Assembly: GCF_003355155.1 (NCBI RefSeq)
Contig: NZ_CP031320.1
Span: 3,029,367-3,093,366 of the forward strand
Origin: Streptomyces armeniacus
Lineage (GTDB): Bacteria; Actinomycetota; Actinomycetes; Streptomycetales; Streptomycetaceae
Reading direction: 5' to 3'
Length of the DNA stretch: 64,000 bases
The notes beneath the pieces are model-generated. The model ran no database searches and had not been told where the DNA came from. It saw nothing but the letters and a program-made list of their open reading frames with translations. Shown here one piece after another: positions 22,671 through 39,280 of the stretch. Numbering within the stretch: the first letter of the stretch is position 1; the number at the start of each line of letters is the position of its first letter. The translations under genes and the position numbers were made by a program.

Positions 22671-24269
22671 TCAGGCGTTCTTGATGCGGTTCGTGAGCTC
22701 GGTGACCTGGTTGTAGATGGACCGTCGTTCGGCCATCAGCGCGCGGATCTTGCGGTCCGCGTGCATCACCGTCGTGTGGTCGCGGCCGCCGAACTGGGCG
22801 CCGATCTTCGGCAGCGACAGGTCCGTCAGCTCACGGCACAGGTACATCGCGATCTGCCGCGCGGTGACGAGCACGCGGCTGCGCGAGGAGCCGCACAGGT
22901 CGTCCACGGAGAGGCCGAAGTAGTCGGCGGTGGCGGCCATGATGTCGGTTGCGGTGATCTCCGGTGCCGCGTCCTCGCCGCCCGGGATGAGGTCCTTGAG
23001 GACAATCTCGGTGAGGCCGAGATCCACCGGCTGCCGGTTGAGGCTGGCGAAGGCGGTGACGCGGATGAGCGCGCCCTCCAGCTCCCGGATGTTGCGGGAG
23101 ATGCGGGACGCGATGAACTCCAGTACCTCGGGCGGTGCGTTGAGCTGCTCCTGCACCGCCTTCTTCCGGAGGATCGCGATCCGGGTCTCCAGCTCGGGCG
23201 GCTGAACGTCCGTGATGAGGCCCCACTCGAAGCGGTTGCGGAGCCGGTCCTCCAGGGTCATCAGCTGCTTCGGCGGCCGGTCGGAGGACAGCACGATCTG
23301 CTTGTTGGCGTTGTGCAGCGTGTTGAACGTGTGGAAGAACTCCTCCTGCGTCGACTCCTTGCTGGCCAGGAACTGGATGTCGTCGACGAGCAGGATGTCC
23401 ATGTCGCGGTACCGCTTGCGGAACGCGTCCGCCTTGCCGTCGCGGATGGAGTTGATGAACTCGTTCGTGAACTCCTCGGAGCTCACGTAGCGGACCCGGG
23501 TGCCCGGGTAGAGGCTGCGGGCGTAGTGCCCGATGGCGTGCAGCAGGTGGGTCTTGCCGAGCCCCGACTCCCCGTAGATGAACAGGGGGTTGTACGCCTT
23601 CGCGGGCGCTTCGGCGACGGCGACCGCGGCGGCGTGCGCGAAGCGGTTGGAGGCGCCGATCACGAAGGTGTCGAAGAGGTACTTCGGGTTGAGCCGCGCG
23701 GTCGGTTCGCCGGGCCCGGTCGCGGGCGCGGGCTGGGCGGCCAGCGGGCCGGGGGCGCCGGAGGGCGCGGGCAGCTGGCTGGGGCCGTCGTAGCGGGGGG
23801 CGGGCGGCTGGCCCTGGCGCGGGAGCTGGACCTGGTGCTGCGGCTGTTGGGGCTGCTGTTGCTGCTGGGGCGGCGGCGAGTGCTGCTGCTCGTACTGCTC
23901 GTACGTGGGGCGCTGCTGCGGATGCTGTCCGGGCGCCTGCTGGTCGTAGTGCGGGGGGTCGTACCGCTGCTGCTCGTACGGCTGGTGCTGGTGCTGCGGC
24001 TGCGACGGGTACGGCTCGTGGCGCTGCTGCTGCCAGGGCTCCGGCTGGTGCTGCTGCTGGTGCTGGGGCGGCTGCTGCTGGTGGTGGTGCTGCGGAGGCG
24101 GCGGGCCGCCCTGCTGGCCGCCGGGCGGCTGCGAGTAGTCCTGGTACGCGGAGCGCTGGCCGGGCAGCTCGGGCGCGTCGTAGCCGCCCTCGCGCTGCGG
24201 CGGCCCGGACGCGGCCGGCGGCGGCCCGCTCTGCTGCGTGGCCTGGGGCGCGGGCGCGGGGGCTGTGGC
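22671..24269 (-). pseudogene. dnaA: DnaA initiator, 5' end missing at a junction with an NRPS gene
   Basis: About 533 codons remain: a Gln/Pro/Tyr-rich domain II linker, then the AAA+ domain ([20 protein letters not shown], Walker [10 protein letters not shown], Walker B LLVDDIQF), and a domain IV HTH with the DnaA signature [15 protein letters not shown] and the end [12 protein letters not shown] normal Streptomyces DnaA starts about 100-125 residues earlier with domain I, which binds helicase and other partners. Here the DnaA-like sequence ([14 protein letters not shown]) stops near 24,265 and the bases beyond are antisense to an NRPS. The frame happens to stay open but has no plausible start. 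Either the gene is broken in vivo or the contig is joined wrongly. Confidence 0.9.
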
Positions 24270-30365
<6,096 letters not shown>

Positions 30366-30372
30366 CACAGCC

Positions 30373-31578
<1,206 letters not shown>

Positions 31579-31617
31579 CGCCGCTTTTCATGTTCGCTCG
31601 CCTCCGGGCGCTTGTAC

Positions 31618-31681
31618 CCGGTGTCGACGCTCCTCGACTCTGCGCTCGTTCCTCGCTTGGTCTCATCGCTTTCGACACCGG
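31618..31681. repeat. Inverted repeat in the P450-oxidoreductase gap
   Basis: CCGGTGTCGA (31618-31627) and TCGACACCGG (31672-31681) are inverted copies 44 bases apart, inside the roughly 180-base gap between the P450 and FAD oxidoreductase genes. It may be a transcript hairpin or a small palindromic element. Confidence 0.4.
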
Positions 31682-31757
31682 CGCGCCCTTTGGCTCGCTC
31701 ACCCCCTCAGTCCGGTGGTCCGGTCCGGCCTCGGCCGGCGCACGACAAGGAGTCCTC

Positions 31758-33029
31758 GTGTACGACGTGATAGTGGTCGGTGCCCGCTGCGCCGGCTCCC
31801 CGGCCGCGATGCTGCTCGCGCGTGCCGGCTACCGGGTGCTGCTGGTCGACAGGGCCCGGTTCCCCAAGGACACGCTCTCGACGCTGTACATCCACCAGCC
31901 CGGCGTCGCCCTCCTCGACCGCTGGGGCGTGCTGCCCCAGGTGGTGGGCACGGGCTGTCCGCCCATCGACAAGGCGCGGTTCACCCTCGGCGACATCCGG
32001 CTGGAGGGCTGCTCGTGGCCGGCCGGCGACGGGCTGCGTGCCGCGTACGGACCGAGGCGCCGGCTGCTGGACGCCATCCTGGTGGAGTCCGCCGTGGCGG
32101 CCGGCGCCGAGTTCCGCGAGAGCTGCTCGATGCAGGGCCTCGTGCACGACGACGACGGCCGCGTCATCGGCGTACGCCTCGGCTCCGCCGCGCGCGGCGC
32201 CGCCGTCGAGTACGCGCCTCTCGTCATCGGCGCCGACGGCATGCGCTCGACGGTGGCCGCCGAGGCCGGGGCCGCGACCGAGATCGAGGACCCCACGGTG
32301 TCCTGCGCGTACTACAGCTACTGGTCCGACCTGCCGCCCCAGTTCCGGCTGTACGAGCGGCCCGGCGGCTGGGTCGGCACGGTCCCCACGAACGACGGGG
32401 CGACGCTGGTGGCCGGCTACTTCCCGCAGGAGCGGTTCGCCGCGATCCGCGGGGACGCGCTGGCGGCGCTGCTCGACAACGTCGCCCGTACGGCGCCCGA
32501 CCTCCGTGAGGAGATGGCCGGCGGCCGCCAGCTCGAACGCCTCTACGGCACCGGCGACCAGCGCAACTTCTTCCGTACGGCGGCCGGGCCCGGCTGGGCG
32601 CTGATCGGTGACGCCGGGCACCACAAGGACTCGATCACCGCGCGCGGCATCACGGACGCGTTCATCCAGGCGCAGCTGCTCACCGACCGTATCGGCGGAC
32701 TGGGCGACGCCCTGCGCGATCCGGCGCGGCTGGACGCGGCGCTGGAGCGGTTCGCCGCCGAGCGGTCCGAGGTCCTGCTGCCCGACTACCGCAGCACCCT
32801 CAAGACCGCACGGCTGGACCCGCGTCCGCACGAGAGGGAGATGCTGCGGGCCGTCGCGACCAGCCCCGAACTCACCGACCGGTACTTCTCGACGCTCTCC
32901 GGGGTCTGCCCGATCGACGAGTTCGTCACCCCGGAGCTGCTCGACCTGATGGAGCAGCAGGAGCAGCAGGAACCCCGGCAACAGCGGGGCCCCCAGGACC
33001 AGCAGGACCAGCGCGCGGACGCACCGTGA
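31758..33029 (+). CDS. FAD-dependent oxidoreductase (geranylgeranyl-reductase/monooxygenase-like)
   Basis: 423 residues. GTG at 31758 is preceded by AAGGAG five bases upstream. The N-terminus holds an FAD Rossmann motif (VIVVGARCAGSPAAMLLARA), followed by VDRARFPKDTLSTLYIHQPG. The second FAD motif is near residue 280 (WALIGDAGHHKDSITARG). The extreme C-terminus is Gln-rich (EQQEQQEPRQQ). It belongs to the large group-A flavoprotein family that includes hydroxylases and reductases. Its place between the P450 and the second NRPS suggests tailoring of the peptide or of a precursor amino acid, for example oxidation of a piperazate ring. That role is inference. Confidence 0.8.
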   Translation: MYDVIVVGARCAGSPAAMLLARAGYRVLLVDRARFPKDTLSTLYIHQPGVALLDRWGVLPQVVGTGCPPIDKARFTLGDIRLEGCSWPAGDGLRAAYGPRRRLLDAILVESAVAAGAEFRESCSMQGLVHDDDGRVIGVRLGSAARGAAVEYAPLVIGADGMRSTVAAEAGAATEIEDPTVSCAYYSYWSDLPPQFRLYERPGGWVGTVPTNDGATLVAGYFPQERFAAIRGDALAALLDNVARTAPDLREEMAGGRQLERLYGTGDQRNFFRTAAGPGWALIGDAGHHKDSITARGITDAFIQAQLLTDRIGGLGDALRDPARLDAALERFAAERSEVLLPDYRSTLKTARLDPRPHEREMLRAVATSPELTDRYFSTLSGVCPIDEFVTPELLDLMEQQEQQEPRQQRGPQDQQDQRADAP

Positions 33030-33057
33030 CGCCGACGGACGCGAAGGGAACAGGCAG

Positions 33058-36000
33058 ATGACCGACGGGACGAGAGACGCCGGCGCGCTCTCCCCGGTGC
33101 AGGAGCGCATGTGGTTCCTGGACCAGCTCGACCCCGGCTCGTCCGACCGCACCACGGTGTTCGTGTGGCGGCTGCGCGGAACGCTGCGGCAGCGCGCGCT
33201 GGCCCAGGCGCTCGCCTGGCTGACGGGCCGGCACGAGCCGCTGCGCACCACGTTCGGCGCGGTGGAGGGCCGGCCGCGGCAGACGGCGGGGCCGCCGCCC
33301 GCCGCCGTCGAGCCCGAGTACACCGACCTGGAGCCGCTGCCCGCCGCCGACCGCGCCCAGCGGGTGGAGACGCTGCTGCGGGAGGCCGCGCGCAGACCGT
33401 TCGACCTGGCGGCCGGCCCGGTGCTGCGCGCACGGCTGCTCCGGCTCAGCGCCACCGAGCACGTACTGGCCCTGATCACGCCCGCGCTGGTCGCGGACCG
33501 GGGCTCGCACGGCGTGCTCACCCGCGAGCTGGGCGAGCTGTACGCGGCGGCGCGGGAGGGACGCCAGTACCGGCTGCCGGAACTCCCGCTGCGCCACGCC
33601 GAGTTCGCCGCCCGGCAGCGCAAGCGGCTGACCGACGCGGAGCTGGCCCGCCAGCTCGACCACTGGCAGGAGCGGCTCGACGGCGCGTCCCCACTGCGGC
33701 TGCCCACCGACCGGCCGCGCCTCGCGGGCGGCACGGACAGCGGCGACGGTACGGGGGACAGGGCGGGGGCGCGGCACGAGTTCGCGCTCCCCGGTGACGC
33801 CGTACGGGATCTCGCGGCGCTGGCAGGCGAGCACGGCGGCACCCTCTTCACCGGCCTGTTCACGGTGTGCCAGGTGCTGTTCGCGCGCTACACCGGACAG
33901 CAGGACCTCACCGTGGGCACCGTCGCCGACGCCCGCGGCGGCCCCGAACCCGCCGCGCCGGTCGGCCCGTTCGCCAACCCCGTGGTGCTGCGCGGCACCG
34001 TCGGCGGCGATACCCCGTTCCGCGAGCAGCTCGCGCGCAACGGCGACACCGTACGGGACGCCCTCGCGCACCAGGACGTGCCGTACGGGCGACTGGCCGA
34101 CGCCCTCGGCGGCCGCGGCGAGGACGGCCGCGACCCGCTGATCGCCACCTCCGTCGTGCTGTACGAGGCGCACGGGACGCCCGTCCGCGACGGCGGGCTG
34201 GCCTGGCACCCGGCCGCGCCCCCGTACGTGCCGGGCGGTGCGGAGCTGTGCGCCGAGTTCACCGAGACGGCGCCAGGCGACGTGGCGTGCTCCCTCGCGT
34301 ACGACAGCGACCTGTTCGACGCCGCCGGCATCGAGCGGCTCGGCCGCAACCTGGTCGTGCTGCTGCGCGCCGCCGTCGCCGGGCCCGGCCGCGCCGTCGG
34401 CGAACTGCCGCTGCTGGACGAGGAGGAGCGCCGCGTACTGATGACGGACTGGGGCGTCAACCGGTCCCCGTACCCCGACGGCACGTGCATGCACGAACTC
34501 GTCGCCGAGCACGCGCGCCGGCGGCCCGGCGCCGTGGCCGTCGTACACGGCGACGCCGCCATGACGTACGGCGAACTCGACGCGCACGCCAACCGGCTCG
34601 CCCGGCTGCTGGCGGCCGAGGGCGTACGGCCCGGCTCGTTCGTCGCGGTGTGCCTGCCGCGCGGGCCCGGCCTGTTCGCCGCGCTGCTGGGCGTGCTGCG
34701 CGCCGGCTGCGCGTACCTGCTGCTGGACACCGACTACCCGGCCGACCGGCTGGAGTTCATGATCCGCGACACCGGCGCGGTGCTCTGCCTCACCGAGAGC
34801 GGGCTGCTCGGCAGCCTCCCCGAGGAAGGCGTCACCCTGGTGTGCCTCGACGAGCGGGAGACGGACGTCGCGGCGCTGCCCGCCGGACCGCCCGGCGTCG
34901 AGGTCACCTCGGACGCCGGCGCGTACGTCATCTACACCTCCGGCTCCACGGGCACCCCGAAGGGCACCGTCGTCACGCACCGCGCGTTCGTACGGCTGCT
35001 GCGCGACGCCGACTACCTCACCCTGCGCGAGGACGACGTCTCCGGGCAGGGCGCCGACGTGACCTTCGACGCGGCGGCCTTCGAGATCTGGGCGCCGCTG
35101 ACCGCCGGTGCGCGGCTCGTCGTCATCGACAAGCACACGCTGCTCGACCCCGCGGCGCTCGTCGCGCTGCTCGACGAGCAGGGCTTCACCACGCTCTTCC
35201 TGACCACGGCGCTGTTCAACCAGGTCGTCGCCGAGAACCCGCGCGCCTTCGGCTCGCTGCGCACCATGCTGTTCGGCGGCGAGGCCGTCAACTCCCTGCG
35301 GGTCGCCCAGGTGCTGGACGCGGCGCCACCGGAGCGGCTGGTGCACATGTACGGGCCGTCCGAGACCACCACGTTCGCCACCTGGCACCTCGTACGGGAG
35401 GCCGATGAGCACCGTCCGGTGCCCATCGGGCGGCCCGTCGCCAACACCACGGTGCACGTGCTGGACGAGCGGCTGAACCCGGTGCCGACCGGCGTGACCG
35501 GCGAACTCTTCGTCGCCGGGCCCGGCGTGGCACGCGGCTACATCGACCGGCCGGAGCTGACCGCCGAACGCTTCCTGGGCAACCCGTACGGCCGGGGCGG
35601 CCCGGACGACCGCATGTACCGCACCGGCGACCTCGTGCGCTGGACCGGCGACGGCACGCTGGTGTACGTGGGGCGGGCCGACCATCAGGTGAAGATCCGC
35701 GGCTACCGCGTCGAGCCCAGCGAGATCGAACGGGTCCTCCAGCAGCACCCGGACGTCGACGCCGCGATGGTGGTGGCGTCGGCCGCGGAGGGCGGGCACA
35801 AGCGGCTGCTCGGCTACGTACGGCCGCACGACGGGCGCCGCCCGGACCCGGACGGGCTGTGCGGCTTCGTCGGGGAGCGGCTGCCGGACTTCATGGTGCC
35901 GGCCGCCGTGGTCGTGCTCACGGAGTTCCCGCTGACGCCGAGCGGCAAGGTCGACCGCGCCGCGCTGCCGGTGCCGGAGAGCGGCGGCACGACGGACGGC

Positions 36001-36240
36001 GCCGGTGCGGAGCCGCGTACGGACGCGGAGCGCGCGCTGGCCGCGATCTGGGCCGAGGTGCTGGGGGTCGAGCGGGTCGGCGTGAACGACAACTTCTACC
36101 AGCTCGGCGGCGACTCCATCCTGGGCGTCAAGGTGGTCGCGCGGGCGCGGAAGGCGGGCCTGTCGATTTCGGCCAAGGACGTCTTCCGCCGGCAGACCAT
36201 CGCCGAACTGGCCACCGCGGTCGCACCGGTGAGCCCGTAG
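33058..36240 (+). CDS. Single-module NRPS C*-A-PCP with degenerate condensation motif
   Basis: 1,060 residues. Residues 1 to about 430 form a condensation domain (LSPVQERMWFLDQLDPGS), but the catalytic HHxxxDG segment reads PALVADRG, so the active-site His is lost while the Asp is kept. Residues about 460-965 are an adenylation domain: A3 YTSGSTGTPKG, A5 HMYGPSETT, A7 YRTGDL, A10 SGKVDRAALP. By alignment to GrsA the pocket is D-A-F-F-L-G-M-T-F(-K), nearest to aliphatic Ile/Val-type codes. Residues about 985-1055 form a PCP (YQLGGDSILGVKVV). No TE or E domain is present. It probably loads the first residue or works in trans. The start follows an AAGGGAAC leader 29 bases after the oxidoreductase stop. 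Confidence 0.93.
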   Translation: MTDGTRDAGALSPVQERMWFLDQLDPGSSDRTTVFVWRLRGTLRQRALAQALAWLTGRHEPLRTTFGAVEGRPRQTAGPPPAAVEPEYTDLEPLPAADRAQRVETLLREAARRPFDLAAGPVLRARLLRLSATEHVLALITPALVADRGSHGVLTRELGELYAAAREGRQYRLPELPLRHAEFAARQRKRLTDAELARQLDHWQERLDGASPLRLPTDRPRLAGGTDSGDGTGDRAGARHEFALPGDAVRDLAALAGEHGGTLFTGLFTVCQVLFARYTGQQDLTVGTVADARGGPEPAAPVGPFANPVVLRGTVGGDTPFREQLARNGDTVRDALAHQDVPYGRLADALGGRGEDGRDPLIATSVVLYEAHGTPVRDGGLAWHPAAPPYVPGGAELCAEFTETAPGDVACSLAYDSDLFDAAGIERLGRNLVVLLRAAVAGPGRAVGELPLLDEEERRVLMTDWGVNRSPYPDGTCMHELVAEHARRRPGAVAVVHGDAAMTYGELDAHANRLARLLAAEGVRPGSFVAVCLPRGPGLFAALLGVLRAGCAYLLLDTDYPADRLEFMIRDTGAVLCLTESGLLGSLPEEGVTLVCLDERETDVAALPAGPPGVEVTSDAGAYVIYTSGSTGTPKGTVVTHRAFVRLLRDADYLTLREDDVSGQGADVTFDAAAFEIWAPLTAGARLVVIDKHTLLDPAALVALLDEQGFTTLFLTTALFNQVVAENPRAFGSLRTMLFGGEAVNSLRVAQVLDAAPPERLVHMYGPSETTTFATWHLVREADEHRPVPIGRPVANTTVHVLDERLNPVPTGVTGELFVAGPGVARGYIDRPELTAERFLGNPYGRGGPDDRMYRTGDLVRWTGDGTLVYVGRADHQVKIRGYRVEPSEIERVLQQHPDVDAAMVVASAAEGGHKRLLGYVRPHDGRRPDPDGLCGFVGERLPDFMVPAAVVVLTEFPLTPSGKVDRAALPVPESGGTTDGAGAEPRTDAERALAAIWAEVLGVERVGVNDNFYQLGGDSILGVKVVARARKAGLSISAKDVFRRQTIAELATAVAPVSP

Positions 36241-36249
36241 CGGCCGGCC

Positions 36250-36277
36250 GGCGGGCCCGCGCGAAGGCGGGCCCGCC
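36250..36277. terminator. Hairpin between the convergent NRPS and KtzT-like genes
   Basis: GGCGGGCCCGC (36250-36260, reading G-GCGGGCCCGC) pairs with GCGGGCCCGCC (36267-36277) around a GCGAAG loop. It sits in the 42-base gap between two convergent stops, so it can serve both directions. Confidence 0.65.
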
Positions 36278-36282
36278 GCCGG

Positions 36283-36927
36283 TCAGGGCAGCCGCTCCAT
36301 CAGCTGCGCGGTCTCACGGTGCCTGCCGCACGGCCGCTCCGCGAACGAGCGCCGCACCCGGTCGCGTACCTCGGGCGCCTGCTCCTGGCTGAGCTTGAAC
36401 ATGCCCTCGGCCCCGGTGACCCGGATGCGGAACGCGCCGACGCCGGGCACCATCGAGCGGAAATAGTCCACCGATTCGGACATGTCCCAGTCGGTGCCGT
36501 GGTCCCGCTCGTAGGCGCGCACGGTGGCGCGTACCACCTCCAGCGTCTCCTCCAGTGAATCGATCTTCTCGGCCACTCCGTGCACATGCACCGACGTGAA
36601 ATTCCACGTCGGTGCCGCAGGCGATTTCGCGTACACCGTCGGGGACACGTAGGCGTGCGGTCCCGTAAACGTCGCGAGAATCACACTGCCGGATTCCAGT
36701 GCGCTCCAGTGCCGGTTCTTTCTGTTCATGTGGCCGAGCAGCGTGGCACCCGCCAGGTTCTCGGTCCAATCGTGTGTCATCGCCGGATCGGGGATGACGG
36801 GCAAATGCGTCGCGAACGGGCCGGCCGCGGCAGTTCCGTTGGTGACGAACGTCGCCAGCGGAAAGCGCCGGATAATGTCGACCATCCACGCGGTGTCCGG
36901 TTCACGGTACTGGTCAGGGACGAACAT
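36283..36927 (-). CDS. PaiB-family protein, predicted piperazate synthase (KtzT-like)
   Basis: 214 residues of the FMN-binding/PaiB fold, beginning MFVPDQYREPDTAWMVDIIR. His66 lies in LLGHMNRKN, and FTGPHAYVSPTVY and PTWNFTSVHVHG are the family signatures. PaiB proteins are usually annotated as transcriptional regulators. However, KtzT of the kutzneride pathway has this fold and is a heme enzyme that forms the N-N bond of L-piperazate from N5-hydroxyornithine. The divergent neighbour is an ornithine N5-hydroxylase (KtzI role), which makes the KtzT function much more likely. I infer that the GHMN His corresponds to the heme ligand. Confidence 0.8.
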   Translation of the reverse strand: MFVPDQYREPDTAWMVDIIRRFPLATFVTNGTAAAGPFATHLPVIPDPAMTHDWTENLAGATLLGHMNRKNRHWSALESGSVILATFTGPHAYVSPTVYAKSPAAPTWNFTSVHVHGVAEKIDSLEETLEVVRATVRAYERDHGTDWDMSESVDYFRSMVPGVGAFRIRVTGAEGMFKLSQEQAPEVRDRVRRSFAERPCGRHRETAQLMERLP

Positions 36928-37216
36928 GGCTGCTCAAGTCCTTTCCACGGGTAGCGACTTGATGTCCTGTCGCCGGGACATGATTCGGCGCCCGCGGCCC
37001 TCGGTGCAAGGCTTCTTTCCGGCGGCCCGCCGGAATTCGGCGGCGGGCCCGCCAGCTCTTGAACCGATCGATAAGGCGGTCTACGTTGTCCGGACGGAGT
37101 TTTATCCGCCGCCGTGCGAGAGCAGCACCGCCGGAAGGCGCGCCCTCGAATCTCCGAGCCGATTCCCAGAGTCACAGCAAAGTGAGATCACAGCTACGCC
37201 AGCGGGAGAATTCTCT
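36928..37216. promoter_or_regulatory. Divergent promoter region of the piperazate gene pair
   Basis: About 290 bases between the divergent starts of the KtzT-like and KtzI-like genes. This stretch is less GC-rich than its surroundings. It must hold both promoters; no clear -35/-10 pair or operator could be fixed with confidence. Confidence 0.4.
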
Positions 37217-38536
37217 ATGGTAACTCGTGGATCCGAGACGTATGACGTCGCCGGTATAGGGTTCGGTCCCTCCAACCTGTCGCTCGCCATCGCGCTCCGA
37301 GAACACCCTGACCGCACAACGGCGCGCGGCGCGTCCGGTGAGGGGGTCAGCGCCGCATTCTTCGAACGACAACCGGCCTTCGGATGGCATCGCAACATGC
37401 TGCTGCCGTCGACGACGATGCAGGTGTCCTTCCTCAAGGACCTCGCGACGTTCCGGAACCCGACGTCCGACTTCAGCTTCGTCTCGTTTCTGCACTCCTC
37501 GGGACGGCTGCCGCAGTTCGTCAACAACCAGGACTTCTTCCCGACCAGGCACGAGTTCCACCAGTACCTGGAGTGGGCCGCGGCACGCTTCGCGGACGAC
37601 GTCTCGTACGGCTCCGAGGTCGTCTCGGTACGCGAGGCGCCCGGCGACGGCACCGGCCCCACCGAGCACCTGCTGCTCGACGTACGGGACGCGCTCGGCG
37701 ACGTGACCCAGCTCCGCGCCCGCAACGTGGTGATCTCCACCGGCCTGGTGCCGCACATGCCGTCCGGCGTCGCGCGCGACGAACGGGTCTGGCACAGCTC
37801 GGAGTTCCTCGACCGGTACCGCCGCATGGACCCCGGCGAGCTGCGCAGCGTCGCGGTGGTCGGCGCCGGCCAGAGCGCCGCGGAGATCACCCGGTTCCTG
37901 TACGACGAGCTGCCGCACGCCGACGTGCACGCGATCGTCCCCTCGTACGGCTACTCCATCGCCGACGACACCCCGTTCGCCAACCAGGTCTTCGACTCCG
38001 AGGCCGTCGACGACTACTACTTCGGCACCGACCAGACCCGCGAGGCGTTCTGGCGCTACCACCAGAACACCAACTACTCGGTGGTCGACGACGACGTGAT
38101 CCGCGCGCTGTACCGCCGCTCCTACGACGAGCAGGTGCGGGGCACGTCACGGCTGCGGTTCCTCAACCTGACGCGGGTGAGCGGCGTGAAGCGGGAGGGC
38201 GCCGAGACTCGTATCTCGCTGCACTCGCACGTCGGCGGGCGGCCGAGCGAACTCGACGTCGACGCGCTGGTCTGCGCCACGGGCTACGACGGCATGGAGC
38301 CGACGGGCCTGCTGGGAGAGCTCGACCGGCACTGCCTGCGGGACGACGCCGGCCGCTACCGCATGGAGCGCGACTACCGCATCACCACCACCCCCGAACT
38401 GCGGTGCGGCATCTACCTCCAGGGCGGCACCGAGCACACGCACGGGCTGACCTCGTCGCTGCTGTCGAACATCGCCGTACGCAGCGGTGAGATCGCCGAG
38501 TCGATCGTCCTGCGCCGCCCGGTCGGGGTCGGATGA
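37217..38536 (+). CDS. L-ornithine N5-monooxygenase (KtzI/SidA family)
   Basis: 439 residues. ATG at 37217 follows CGGGAGAA and gives the expected N-terminus; the frame is open far upstream but without a start signal. It is a flavin N-hydroxylase with FAD motif GIGFGPSNLSLAIAL, NADPH motif VVGAGQSAAEITRFLY, the substrate-side QVSFLKDLATFRNPTS and FTFVSFL-like segment, and C-terminal ATGYDGMEPTG. It hydroxylates the side-chain nitrogen of ornithine using NADPH and O2. In siderophore clusters the product is acylated to a hydroxamate. No acyltransferase is present here, and a KtzT-like gene is divergent to it, so the product is more likely a precursor of piperazate. Confidence 0.9.
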   Translation: MVTRGSETYDVAGIGFGPSNLSLAIALREHPDRTTARGASGEGVSAAFFERQPAFGWHRNMLLPSTTMQVSFLKDLATFRNPTSDFSFVSFLHSSGRLPQFVNNQDFFPTRHEFHQYLEWAAARFADDVSYGSEVVSVREAPGDGTGPTEHLLLDVRDALGDVTQLRARNVVISTGLVPHMPSGVARDERVWHSSEFLDRYRRMDPGELRSVAVVGAGQSAAEITRFLYDELPHADVHAIVPSYGYSIADDTPFANQVFDSEAVDDYYFGTDQTREAFWRYHQNTNYSVVDDDVIRALYRRSYDEQVRGTSRLRFLNLTRVSGVKREGAETRISLHSHVGGRPSELDVDALVCATGYDGMEPTGLLGELDRHCLRDDAGRYRMERDYRITTTPELRCGIYLQGGTEHTHGLTSSLLSNIAVRSGEIAESIVLRRPVGVG

Positions 38537-38555
38537 CACACCGGAGACACACGAA

Positions 38556-38587
38556 CGGGGCCGGTACTGCCACCAGTACCGGCCCCG
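38556..38587. terminator. 14-bp bidirectional hairpin terminator
   Basis: CGGGGCCGGTACTG (38556-38569) and its exact complement (38574-38587) enclose a CCAC loop, in the gap between the convergent ornithine hydroxylase and MbtH genes. Confidence 0.8.
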
Positions 38588-38607
38588 CTCGTCTGCGCGT
38601 GCGGGCG

Positions 38608-38832
38608 TCAGCCCGCGGCCGCCGCGGCCATGGCCTCACGCAGGCTCCTGGGCCGCAGGTCGGTCCAGTGGGCCTCGACGTAGTCCAGGCACTCCTGCCG
38701 GCTGCCCTCGCCGAAGGCGACGTCCCAGCCGGCGGGTACATCGGCGAAGGCGGGCCACAGCGAGTGCTGCTCCTCCTCGTTCACGAGCACGAAGAAGCGG
38801 CCGTTCTCGTCGTCGAATGGATTTGTACTCAC
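38608..38832 (-). CDS. MbtH-like NRPS accessory protein
   Basis: 74 residues starting [18 protein letters not shown], with the family hallmarks [19 protein letters not shown] and [13 protein letters not shown]. MbtH proteins bind A domains and help them fold or activate. GTG at 38832 is preferred because GGAG sits six bases upstream; a TTG at 38838 would overlap that GGAG. It lies alone on the minus strand but within the NRPS cluster, and should serve one or both A domains here. Confidence 0.93.
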   Translation of the reverse strand: MSTNPFDDENGRFFVLVNEEEQHSLWPAFADVPAGWDVAFGEGSRQECLDYVEAHWTDLRPRSLREAMAAAAAG

Positions 38833-39280
38833 AAGCAACTCCAGATTCTCCGTCGGAAAGCTGCAGAAGTCGCCCCGAAAAGAGATGTGCAGGGTCGGCG
38901 GCGGTTCTCCGATGGTATCCGGGGCCGGACCGCTGGGCGAGAAGTTCGGGCCGCGCCGGGAAATCGCGTGAGGCGGCGGCCGAAAACCGACGGCGCATGC
39001 GCGGGAACCGGCGCGAAAGGGGGCGCGGGGGCGACCGGAAGGGCTGGGATCAGCCTCCAGTGCGCCAGCGTAGGCCGGTTGTCACCTTGTTATGGCGTCA
39101 CAGTAGCGCCACAGTGGCGTTATGCCGCCTCTCGCTTGTGCCGTCACGACCGGTCTCCACGACATCCATGCCTCCGCCGGACCGAGCCCTGGCTCCGATC
39201 CGCCGACCGGCGCCCGGGCGGGCGGTACGCCGCCGCGCCATGACGCCCCTGTCGGCAGGACACCCCAGGAGACCCGCGCC
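38833..39280. other. Divergent intergenic region between mbtH-like and DUF4097 genes
   Basis: About 450 bases without a supported gene. Near 39107-39119 there is a palindrome CGCCAC-A-GTGGCG, with a partly matching repeat (TCACAGTAGCG) directly before it. A TTGTCA hexamer at 39079 lies upstream, so this is a candidate promoter/operator for the DUF4097 gene. Confidence 0.45.

Noticed and set aside
32926..35829. Minus-strand 967-codon frame opposite the second NRPS
   Set aside because: Arg/Gly/Ala-rich shadow frame without motifs, antisense to a clear NRPS.
36283..36927. PaiB-type transcriptional regulator
   Set aside because: The fold fits, but pairing with ornithine N5-hydroxylase inside an NRPS cluster makes the KtzT enzyme role more likely.
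37217..38536. Hydroxamate siderophore cluster
   Set aside because: The ornithine hydroxylase and MbtH would fit, but there is no hydroxyornithine acyltransferase or formyltransferase, no siderophore uptake gene, and a KtzT-like partner is present.
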